In this document: in pieces, positions 48,826 through 60,300 of the stretch
Layout: every line of letters starts with the position of its first letter
Numbering within the stretch: the stretch's first letter is position 1
NCBI GenBank assembly: GCA_017165825.1
Contig: CM029385.1
Coordinates: forward strand, 1,500,690-1,564,689
Origin: Hepsetus odoe
Lineage: Eukaryota; Chordata; Actinopteri; Characiformes; Hepsetidae
Length of the DNA stretch: 64,000 bases
Direction of reading: 5' to 3'
Notes under the pieces: model-generated
What the model was told of the DNA's origin: nothing
Databases searched by the model: none
What the model saw: the letters and a program-made list of their open reading frames with translations, nothing else
Program-made: the position numbers and the translations under genes

Positions 48826-48940
48826 AGGACTCACTCATTTTCTGAGCTGCTTGTCCTGATTAGGTTTCTGGGCGGTGCTCTCACAGAACAAAAGACACCA
48901 AGAGAAACAACCTGGACAGGCAGGCAGTCCATCGCAAAGC
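48826..48940 (-). mobile_element. Family C tail fragment
   Basis: CTCATTTTCTGAGCTGCTTG and GGCAGTCCATCGCAAAGC mark it. The middle is diverged. Confidence 0.65.
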
Positions 48941-49709
48941 ATTTGAATTTAAATTTGAACGAAAGGCTAAAATCGCAGCTCCTACTGATACATACTGTGC
49001 AGGAGCACCCGTTACTGTCCATCTCGTTACTGGAATGAAGGTTCTTTAAACTGTGGTTATAAAATATAACATGACTGTTATCATACAAGCTGACTGAAAA
49101 CGGGTATTTGAGTACTTTTCTAAAGTACTAATATTTAAAAGCTCTAAAAGGCCCTTTGGGCAGGCCCTAAAGTGTACACACACACACACACACACTTCAG
49201 AAATGTCAACAGTGGTACACAGTGGAATCTTTTAAAAATATTACATAACACACAGCAAACTCATCCAAGTCATCACAATTGCACTAGATGCCAGGGACAC
49301 TCCCCTTTTATTAAAAAGTGATCTCAGAGGAATAACAGCCCGTTCTAGCCTGTCCCGATGCTGTTTACTGCAGAGACGTCCTGAACGAGGCTGAAAGAGG
49401 GCACTTTTTTAAAGCAGTTCTATAGAACAAAACTGAACTTCACAAGAACAGCAGCATAAAGAGGAAAAATACATCTTATGCAAAAATATCAATGGACAGT
49501 TTTTGGTATGACGTCTCATTTATAGGAAAACTCCTAAAGAAAAACAATGTCTAAACACAGAAAATCTGTTAAAAAAAAAAAAAGGAAAATAAAAAAAAAA
49601 AAAAACGAGAGCATTTTATCTTGGGTTTATAATTTCAGGCTGTTTTTGGCCACTGCCACGCCCATCGATGTTGACCAGACAACCATCAAGAATGGTATCA
49701 AAAGAGAAT

Positions 49710-50216
49710 GTTTCCATGGTTACATTTGTTTGAGGATGAGGTTTCCATGATTATATGTTTTCTTGATGTTTCCATGGTTACATTTTGATCCTTAGCAGCC
49801 ATTCTGATGACCAACGTTTTCACCATGAGAAGGATGGCAATCTGTTTCCATGGTTACCTTTTTGGCCATTCACAGCAATGTCAACCCCATCACCCTGACC
49901 TTTTTTGTCATCCTGGTGAGTAGGCGCAATGTCTATGTTTCTATGGCTACACATTGGTGCTGATGGTTATCAAAGTGGCACTGGCAGTGACTCTGAGAAG
50001 GAGGCAGATGTTCTGTTTCCATGGTTACCCTTTTATTAATTGAGAAAAGAACCAATCAACATCATCAGCCTGTTCACCAAGACCATGAGCTTTGGGGTCA
50101 TTTGTTTCCACGGTTACATTTTGTTGACTTAAAGTAGAAACAGCAAACCCTCTGTCCTGATCTTCATTGTTCTCTTCACCACGTGGAACTCGAGGTTCAG
50201 GCGTTTTCATGGATAC
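49710..50216. repeat. Degenerate repeat of X-box-like palindrome GTTTCCATGGTTAC
   Basis: Copies or near copies lie at 49710-49723, 49741-49754, 49768-49781, 49844-49857, 49937-49950, 50015-50028, 50104-50117 and 50203-50216, spaced about 27-99 bp. The core resembles the RFX X-box palindrome GTTGCCATGGCAAC. The array is in the znhit6 3' flank. A related CCATGGTTGTCATCATG lies inside the last exon near 50330. Confidence 0.75.
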
Positions 50217-50279
50217 ATTAGGGATGTTGGCAGGGCGGTCCTTATTGTCGGGTGAATGACTTGTCACCATGAGGTCATT
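50025..50279 (-). other. Open reading frame continuing in frame past the znhit6 stop
   Basis: After the TAA at 50282-50280 the same frame stays open for about 84 codons, to a stop at 50027-50025. It is hydrophilic and rich in E, D, N and P like the tail before it, and contains NVSMKTPEP and NVTVETNDP, produced by a DNA repeat. It may be 3' UTR that happens to be open, a decayed longer C-terminus, or a readthrough extension. A reverse-strand AATAAA occurs at 50037-50032. Confidence 0.35.
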
Positions 50280-51621
50280 TTAATTATCGGTCTCAAAAAC
50301 CTGCTCTTTACCTTCATCTGCTTCCTGACCATGGTTGTCATCATGAGAACCTTCAAGGGGATCCACACTTTTTTTATCTTTATCACCGCAAGCATGGTTC
50401 TCAACTTCATCCTCCTCCTCACTCATAATCTCTCCTTCCTCCGGCTCAGATTCAGTCATGACCTTCCTCCTCTTCTCCGTGGGTTTTAGAATGTCTAAGG
50501 ATTCTGGACCGTCTGCACGAGAGGGTGGAACCGGGTGCGAGAGTTCTCCAGTTGGGCAGCTGGGCTGCGCCACACTCTTCCTCTCTGGAACAAACACCAA
50601 CATTTAGTTAGACACTTAACCTGGAACCTGAACCAACTTTCAAACACCGACAAACTGCAGCGTTGCTGTGAATCTAGTGAACGTTCAGGTTCATTCACAG
50701 CGTTCTAGAATGTTCTGCTCTACTGAAACCATACTAAAATGCTTCCCCCATGCACACTGTTCTAGCCTTTCCTCTGCCTATACTGTGGTGCATTATTTGC
50801 ATCGTTCTAGACAGTCCTACTCACACTATACTAGAACGTTCTGTCCATGTTGACATTGTCCCTCTGTTCTGGGTGGTGGTGGTCTAGTGGTAGGGTACTT
50901 GTCTATGGACCTGTGGCTCAAGAGGTCCCAGGTTCGAATCCCACCTCTGGCACTACCACCACTGGGTCCCTGAGCAAGACCCTTAACCCTGAGTGTCTCC
51001 AGGGGGACTGTCCCTGTACGTCGCTCTGGAGAAGACTGTCTGCTAAATGGCGTAAATGTTCTTACTCAAAAAGTTCCCCACTACTCACACAGTTGTATCA
51101 ATTTCGCTCTCACTCAACATTTCCTCTTTATTCACAGCCTTCCAGAAATGTTCTCCTACAGAAGAGCTCATTCTACAAGAAGCCTGGTGAAGCCTACAGC
51201 ACTGACAAGAAAGCTGGTCTAAGAGTTGAGGCTGTGCTGAAGAATGGTCATCCTGAATATCGACTTTAAGGATTAGGTTAGAATGAAACGCTTCGTGTAT
51301 AGACCGGGTTTATATGTTTCTTTGCACAAATGTCTAATTTTCCAACAAAACATAAAGAAACGAGGAGCGGCTGGAGACTTCAGCACAGCCTGTCTGTCTC
51401 AGTGGATCACGGTCCGTGCTGAGTTACTGCGCTCAGTCCTCCTCGCGCTGCAGACGGGGGTGTTGATGGGAAAACACTTGGGGGATGATGCAGCAGGGAA
51501 ACAATGGCCTAAAAATAAAACGACTCCCTTAACGAGCCTTTCAGCTCTCACCATGAAATTTAGTGGTTTGAGTAGATGCTGGGTCAGCGCGAACACAATG
51601 GCTTCAGCAGCATCAACACCC

Positions 51622-51652
<31 letters not shown>

Positions 51653-54618
51653 ACACACACACACTCTCTCTCTAAAAGCATAGCAATGAAATGTTTTCCA
51701 GTTTAAGTGTTTATGGGTGAGAACATTTAATGTTTCACAAGTTCATAAGTTTCATCACTTTCATCACAACAATGTGTGAGTGTGTGAAGCTGAGATGCTC
51801 TGTAAGAAGAAGCGGTGAGATAAGTGTGAGAAGAAGCCTCATTACAGGCAGAAAAAGACCAGCTGAGTGACAAACACAACACTAGCACAGACCCCGAGGG
51901 GGCAGAACCCCTCTGGGACGGAGTTCTTACACTCATCTAAACTGAGTGTGTGCGCGCTCCCCAGACACAACGGCAGCTGTAACTTTCACCCCGTCTGCCT
52001 TTGGGATGAGTTTTTGGGGTAGGAGGAGTAAATTTAGAATAAAGAGTAAAAAGCTCAATTCTGCTATAATCTGTATGTGTTCCTGTTCAGAGCGGTGATA
52101 AATCAGTCGACTGGTTGGCAGCTCCGTACTGTGCATCAGTCCAGTGGAGTCTCTCGCCCACCAGCCAGTAATTTAATCCAGTAAGGATGAACTTCATCTT
52201 TTCAGGGTTTCGCGTGGGAAAAACCATCAAACGGGAAGTTATTCGTGTTTTGATGTGTGTTTGTGTTCTGTTGTTTAATTCCATTGTAGCTGCGGGACGT
52301 TTAGTTGACGGGATCAGATCCAACTGCCTGCAATTCATCACCATCAAGGAGAACCCTCCATCCATCTTTTAATCGTGTTTGGAAGAAGTTCTTACCCAGA
52401 ACTATGTACGTGAGCTCTTCATAGCTTCCAAATGAAACATGTCCTTCACACTAGAAAGCCGAGACATGAAGTAAGAGCTGCAAACTCTGCATGTTACACG
52501 CAGACGGTTTTGGAATGTGTTTATTGAAGCTGTATATTCTCCCAGATCCTCTTGGGAGAGATGGGTCGTCAGTTGCTGCTTGAAGAGTCTCAGCTGACCT
52601 GATGGTCAGAGAAGGTTCATTCCAACACTTAGGACCAGAGGAGAGTCTTGACGTCCATCTTCTGCCTTTGAGAAGTGGGAGAAAGCGGAGCTTTCAGAGG
52701 ACGTGGAAGTGACTATTTGTTATTGCGCACAGCACACACAAAATGTTTATCCCACACACACCGTACAGCCATATCCAGTGCCTGGGGAGCAGTGATGGGG
52801 ATGGTACCTTGCTCAAAGATTCCTCAAAGCAACCTAGTGGTCTGGGGCCTAATTGCTCTGAATCAGCTGTAGCTTCCTGATGTCTGTCAGAGGGAGTCCA
52901 GCTAGAAGTGATCTTCAGTCATCAAGTCTTGCGATGGTGAGAGACTGGATCTCACCGTCAGACCAAACCTGCCCATGGACTACGCTTGTGTTAAGGGTGG
53001 GATGGAGTGTAGGAACTGTGGAAATCCAGCTTTAACACGATGTTGGTGGAGAGAAGTTGAACTGAGGCTGGAAAGACAAGAAGTGCTCAACGTTATCTCA
53101 ACCGCTCACTTCCTGGAGGCCTCTCGCTCTTGTGACTAAGCAGCCTATCTCCCACTGCAGACCCTCCACAAGTTCTGACAGAACATCAACAGTTAAATAC
53201 GGGTCGTCACCAAGCGTTACGGAAAGGTCTGCTTCCAGGCAGATTGACCTTAAATAGGAAAGAAAAGCCTGATGCTCTGAGCAAGGAAACATTACGATGA
53301 CCGAGCCAGCGGTCTGTGGCTGGATGTGTGGACTGGGAGGTGAGAGTGTTTGGCCGATGTGATGTTAACATGGTGACTGCATCATTACAGCAGTGGACCT
53401 TCTCAGACCCCGAATCTGCTGGTGAACGTCAAATTTACACACAAAGCTGGTCCTAAACTTGCTCCATCGGACACGTCTAGAAAAAAAAAAAAAAAAAAAA
53501 AAAAAAAAGAAGAGGTAAATGAGTTTACGGTAAAGGAATGTGCAGACCTGCGCCACCTGCTGGCTGCATTTTAAAATCACTATTCGTTTTGGCATCGAGG
53601 AGTTTCTTGTTTACATTCATTTGCAGAACTTAATTTACTGAAACTAGCTCAAAGAGCTTGCAAAAGTTTGGACGCTGATCCATTGGATTATCCCCAATTC
53701 TTCCTCTCCTTGGAGCAACTTGGGGTGGAAGGTTTCGCTCAGAAGCCCAATGGCGGTGGTGGTGCTGTAGGAGGGATTTGATCCTGCAACCTCTCTGTCC
53801 ATAGGTGTGCATCCTACCACTAGACCGACTTTTATATCCAAACACTGAAATGTCAAGAAATGTCAGGATGAGATCTGCAAGAAAAACGCAGGACGATTCC
53901 TGGTTACGGAGGGTAACCGTGATAAAGTACGAAGGAGCTTCTTAATGATGGATCAGAAACCTGTTCCTGAATTGAACCTATGGTGTAATTCATGCTCTTT
54001 AGATGCACAAATAAATGGAGCCTCTCACTCTCTGGGGGGACGTATCTGTACAGAAGCAGACAGGTAGCAGTGTTTGAGTTTCAGCTTCACCTGGGAACTT
54101 GGTGAGGAATTCCTGACTGTGCTCCTTCAGGACCACGTAGATTTCGGGATATTCCAACACCGTTTTGCACATCAGGTTATCACGGAGACTTTTCGTCACA
54201 TCCAGCTTGTGGTACCTGCAAAAACAAACCAGCATCAGATATGTTCTTCTTTACCAGCTGTTTTTGGACCTGTGTACTAAGATGAAGTGGAGAAACAGGT
54301 GCAGCAGATGATTCCAGATGATCAGGCGATTCGTTTACTGCTGATGCTGGACGTGGGAGGAACGCCTTTATCTAGAACCTTGTATTTGTAGACACTTTGC
54401 AGCCTGGAGCTTTAAAACATTTGTAAAACATCAGACAGTCTGCAGAAAAAAAGTATGTTTGCATCAACAATGTGACTCCCTGCAAAAATCTATAGAAATG
54501 AGGGGCGGTAAGAATTTTTCACAGTATGTTTTTTCCCACCAAACAGTGTCTAAATGGTGTGTGTTTGCTTTGCGGCCTCTTGGAAAAGAAGGCAAGGATT
54601 CCCCAAACTTTTGAAGGA

Positions 54619-54655
<37 letters not shown>

Positions 54656-55080
54656 GTCTTGGTGAATCAGAGAGTGGAGGACCACAGCTATGCTCCCTGT
54701 GGGCTGAGGAACGCTGCCTGGACGCTGCGGAGTGAAACACTGTCATCTGCTCCGCATGGAAAACAGTCATTTATGATCGTCGGTCTTGAGTTTTGGTTTT
54801 TCCTCTTTCGCTCCATCCCTCTCTCGCTGTGTGGTTGCCCAGCTGTTCTCAGGCCTGAGCTCACAGCGAGAAAGCTCTTCTCTCCACTGTACGAAGACGC
54901 AGAAACGAGGGGAAAAAACGAAGGGAAAAAAGTCCGACCGCACTGTAAACAAACAAACCGCTCGGAGGTGAAAGACTCTTTTATTCTCTCCGTCCTTCCT
55001 TCCAGTAAAGGGATGTTTATGAGCCTGCGGGACAACTTTAGCACAGCCGTCCACTTCAGGACCAATACAGGCCGTTTCGT

Positions 55081-55127
<47 letters not shown>

Positions 55128-57285
55128 TGTGCGTGTGACCACTAAAATGAAAGTGCTTTAGTGCTACAGAGTCAGGAACCACATAAACAATCGGTTACAG
55201 AAAACAAGGTGACTGTGCGAAGTGAAAGTGAAGTGAATGGCGAAATGTAACCGCTGTATTTAACCCACACACACTGTGCAGCAGGGGGCAGCCATATCCA
55301 ACACCCAGGGAGCAATGATAGGGACAGTACCTTAGAGTAAACTACTGGTCTGAGATTCGAACCCACGACCTTCCGATCCTGGGGCATCAGAACAGAATGA
55401 AAAGGAGAGAAAGACACAGAGAGAGAGAGAGTGAGAGAGAGAGAGAGAGAGAGTGCGAGCGAGCGCTGACTTTGCTAAAAGAGTTGATGGAAAAAGTTGC
55501 TCTGCTTCGCCCGTGTGTCTGTAATTGAAGGTGATCTGTTATTGCGTTACTGATTATTCTGAGTCAGCTCCACCCAGACCAACCACTGCTGATCCCAGAT
55601 CAGCTGCTGCCTGGCTCTTTCGCACCCAGTCCCCGAGTGAACGATAGGGAAACTGCTTTCAGACGTTGGGGTGAACGTGCGACTTCACCGTTCCTCTTCA
55701 TTTCGAGCTACAAACATAAAACATGATCATGTGTTAAAAAACTTAACCTGAGAGCCCAGCAGGGCGTATCGCCGCCTTCAGTTTGATGATTTTGGAGCCA
55801 GAGCTCTGGATCAAGACGAGGCAGGAGGACAACACTCGAGGAGACATTTACGCAACAGAAAATAGAACGTCCCTGAGCTCTTCTGCTGGAAAGCCCGCGG
55901 CAGTTTCCACCGCTGTTAGTTAACGTTAAACATTCAAATACGGTAGTGAGACCAGCTATGTAATACTGGTTGGAAGACGGTGCAATTTGTATCGGCAGGG
56001 ACGAGGATAGACAGGATTAGGAACCCGTTTATTAGAGGGACTGCTCAGACTGGACAATTTGGAGTCAAAGAAGTGAGACTGTATTGGACTGGACAGGTCA
56101 AGAGGAGAGACGAGGATTATATCAGGAGAAGGATGTTGAGGATGGAGCTGCCAGACAAGAGGAGAACAGGAAAGACAAGGAGGACGTTTATGGATGTAGT
56201 GAGAGAAGACATGCAGATGATGTCTTCTGACTGGACTTTAAGAACCAACAATGCCAGCTTTAGACTGGTTACCTTAGAGATCCGGGTCGCCTCTGTTCCG
56301 ACCTCATAAACACACACAGCTGATCTGGAGGACTGAGGACGTACAGCTTCAACCTGCAAACACACACACGATCAAAGCAGTGTCTCAGTGTCTCAGTAAA
56401 ATCTCCAATAATTATCACTGAACATCTCATTATAACGGTTTACAGGATGGTAGTGAGACCAGCTCTGTAATACAGGTTGGAGACGGTGATGAAAAGACAG
56501 GAGGAGGAGCTGGCTGTGGCCGAGTTACAGATGCCGAGATTTGTGTTGGGGGGACAAAGATGAACAAGCGTTTTAGAACAGCTCAGGGTGGACTCTTCGG
56601 AGACAAACTGAGACCGTGTTGATCTGGACGTGTCCAGAGGAGAGACGAGGAGTATATCAGGAGAAGGATGTTGAGGATGGAGCTGCCAGGAAAGAGGAGA
56701 GGAGGGACAAAGAGGAGGTTTATGTATGTGGTGAGAGAGGACATGCAGGGGGACGGTGTGAAAGAGGAAGACGCAGAGGACAGGAAGACGTGGAGACCTG
56801 CTGTGGAGACCATGGGAGCAGCTGGAAGAAGATTCTTATTATTACTGTTATTATCAGCATCATTAATCAGCCAGTAACACTCTCCTGTTTACTCTGGTTC
56901 TCCCAAACTCGAGAACTGTCTCGTAAGGAACCCTTTAAAGGATTATCTGCTCTTTTTTCTTTGTCCCACATGAGTGAAAGGAAAAACAGAGGCAGGAGCT
57001 CAGAAGGTGTGATTGAAGGAAAAGTGCAGCAGTGTTGGACAGGCTTGAGGAACCAGCTGAAATGGAAAGAAAAACTAATGGAGGTTTTAAGGTCTTGTTT
57101 TGGACACTTTTGGTTTTACCGAGAGGAACGAGTCACGAGTCTTGAGTCACGTTTAAACGGAGAGAAAAAAGTCACTCGCTCCTCTGCGCTGATGTCATTT
57201 TGTTATTTACTTTGCTGATTTTCACACTGATGTCGCTCTCACCTTTCATTTCGGCCACACTAGCTGATCTTCACATGCTACTGCT

Positions 57286-57317
<32 letters not shown>

Positions 57318-60300
57318 GCCTCACGATGCCAGGCTAGAGGCACACATTGGTTGGTAATGTGAGGCAGTCAGAACTTCCCCTAAAGGACCACTAACATATC
57401 ATCTTTGATTCGACAGGTGAAGCAGTGGGTGATGCTGTCGCCTCACAGCGAGAATGTCTTGGGTTTGATTCCCAGGTGGGACGGTCCCGGTCCCGGTCCT
57501 TTCTGTGTGGAGTGGACATGTTCTCCGTGTGTCCGTGCGTTTTCTCCGGGAGTGCCAAAGATCTGCACGTCAGATGGACAGGAGACGCCAGATTGTCCCC
57601 TAGGTGTGAGTGTGTGCGTGTGTCTGCTTCGCAATGGACCTGTCCAGGGTGTGTCCAATCACTCACCAAAAATAAAAAAAAATAAAAAAAATAAAATAAA
57701 ATATTTTAAATATTTAAAAAAATATTAAAAAAATTTTAAATATATTTTTTTTTATATATATTTAAATATAAATATTTAAAATGATAAAATGATAAATACT
57801 TGCAAATTATTCCGTATTTACATTACATTATTCAGTAATTAAAGGATTCCAGAAGTGTGTATCATCAGATAAAAAATAAACACCATAAATGATTAGATAT
57901 CTGCTAAAACATACAGCTCCTTCATTCTGGAGCCCTTCTTGTAGTTAAATGTGATGTTTTCGATATTTCACTGCAGCCTCATGAAGCACATGTTTAAACA
58001 CCTGTCAGTCTTTGCCATTTCCAGCCTCGGGCTTCACCCTGGCCTATCGGAAAGAGTCGACCCCGCGCAGTGATTGGCTCTGGAAGAAAACTGGCTTTAC
58101 TGAGAGCCTGGCGGGGCGTCCTGTGCCAAAACCACATGTGGACAGGTGGAGCCGCAAGACGCTTCTGACAGACTAAAACAATCATCTCTCAACCGTGTGG
58201 AATCCACTCGCCCGGCCAAGTTACGTAACGCTCACATAGAGAACAATAATAATAGAAAGTGGTTTGGGACGGGAATGAGTTTTAGTGCTTAATGAATTCT
58301 CCATGCAGCCTGAATCACTTTCAGAGCTATATTTGTCTTCCTTTTCAGCGCTTTCCTCTCTTTTCGTTTGTTTTCAGGAGCCAAAGTGCGCTGGTCTGGT
58401 GAAATGGTGCTAATTTCTGAAGCCAAAATAAGGCGCAAGATGTCGTGATGTCCTCGGGTTCGAGATCAGAGACGTAAACCTCATACATACAGTCACGAAG
58501 ATCTGAACCATCTTCATCTTTCCACCCGTCAGGCTGCCTGATCTTTCTTGAGGATTTAATGAAAGAAATGCAAACAAATGCTGCAGTGCTGCAAATGTCT
58601 GAAGATACAAGGTTCTAGATAAAAGGGGTTCCAATCAAGGTTAAAACATCTGGTTCTTCACTGCTTCATGTTTTAAGTTTGAAGCTTTGTTCTGCTTGAA
58701 GGTTCAGACGTAGATCACTGTGTGGATTAACCAACACAGAACTATCAAACTGCTCAGGGACAGAGACTGGACTGAACATGAGAGACAACAACACTGTCCT
58801 TCAGGAAGATCTGGAGAACTGCTCAGGTACAGAGACTGGACTGAAAATGAGAGACAACAACACTGTCCTTCAGGAAGATCTGGAGAACTGCTCAGGTACA
58901 GAGACTGGACTGAAAATGAGAGACAACAACACTGTCCTTCAGGAAGATCTGGAGAGCTGTTCCTCAAGAATTGAGAGTTCCACAGCATGTTGCATAGATG
59001 TCCATAAGTATTTGGACAGACCATCAAAATAGGGCCAAAGGGGGAGAACAATGTACATGGAAAAGAACATTCTAGAAGAGACTGCCAGAATGGTGTGGAT
59101 ATCAGAGACGTTTTAGAATGGTGAGAATACAAGAGAACATTCCAGAACACTGTTGTATGGGGTGCAAAAGGCAAGAGGTTCTAAAACAATGTATACTGAG
59201 GGGATTCGTTGGCTCATATATTTTGCGGGTCATATTTTTTGGTTTGGCTGCACTTGGTCCATTGACCCCTTCCAAAATTATAATATGCCCAAGCCCAAGA
59301 CACGAGGGGACACCGCAACTGATGTCCATCATAGAAAATTTCTCGATTATTTGCATACTGTTACCCCTCCTCACTCTTTTCCTCCTCTTTGCTGAAGCTG
59401 TAGATCTGTTCTGTAGTTCCACAGTATGAAGATCATGATGCTGTGGTGTTTAACGATGTGCTTCTCCAAGAAGGTCAGAGATTTACATCCATCGGGCGAG
59501 ACAACAGAGAACGACGAGTCAACTGGGTCGTCCAGAAGCATGTCCAGCTCTGATTTCTGGTCTCATTATCACAGTTATGATTTAGGAGTCTGGCGACAGG
59601 CTGAACCCGCAGAGCAAACTCACGTCTATGTCGACTCCCTCAGAAAGCTCCTATAATGAGAGAGTGGCGGGTGGACCGACTGGCGGGACGCTCTCTTTAA
59701 GAGCGCCATAAAAGTGCCTTTTGTCTTTCTGGTTTTTCTGTCTGAGACACTTCAGCCCAGTTTAGCTTTTCTCCCATCGACCTCCATCCATCTTCATCGT
59801 GATCACTCCCATCTTTATCCTCACACCAGACCATCCCGCCACCGAACCGGTGCTGGACTGGTCGACTATGACGCAGACAAAACCGGCTGAAAACATGGCT
59901 GCATGGCAGGTTGGTGCATCAACCTTCAGAGATTACAGCAAAGGTTTGAGCACCCCTTATAAATAAGAAAAAGCCCTCACAATCTGCTGGTCTGGGATTT
60001 GAACCCACGACCTTCTGATCTTGGGACCACCTCCCTAAACGCTAGACCACCGCTGCCTAAGGGCAGGAGGGAAGGGCGAGAGGAGAGAACGTTACCTTTG
60101 CCGTTTGACTGGGTCTGAATCGCTGGGGTGGATGTAGCCGCTGAGGATCTGCTCAAGAACACGGTCTTCTGGGACTCTGCGGAAGCGACGATAAAGGAGA
60201 AGAGACTTTAAAGAGACTTGGAAAGAAACCTACGCAGGATTAGTAACGGTGAGAACTGAAAAGCTGTGAAGAATCAAAATCAAGCAGAAATGCAGGACGA

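Larger units (their letters stand above)
38110..49700. other. cyr61–znhit6 intergenic region
   Basis: I recognise no protein gene here. Repeats are listed separately: the 69-bp-unit element (39597-39975 and 43230-43850), a 40-bp satellite-like array (40460-41330), LINE tails (42540-42905, 46750-47030, 48200-48310), a 35-bp degenerate array (46380-47250) and SINEs. Stretches 38110-39330, 41880-42500, 44570-45700, 47260-48190 and 48320-49170 show nothing I can name. Confidence 0.55.

Noticed and set aside
50874..50960. Functional tRNA gene
   Set aside because: Has A and B boxes but no intact cloverleaf, and continues into the family B SINE body and tail.
53098..53292. 64-codon minus-strand frame in the znhit6 intron
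   Set aside because: Protein-like composition, but no domain, no matching splice sites seen and no link in phase with the znhit6 exons on either side.
56616..57218. 200-codon plus-strand frame
   Set aside because: Starts inside a LINE 3' tail in the wrong frame and runs into intron sequence by chance.
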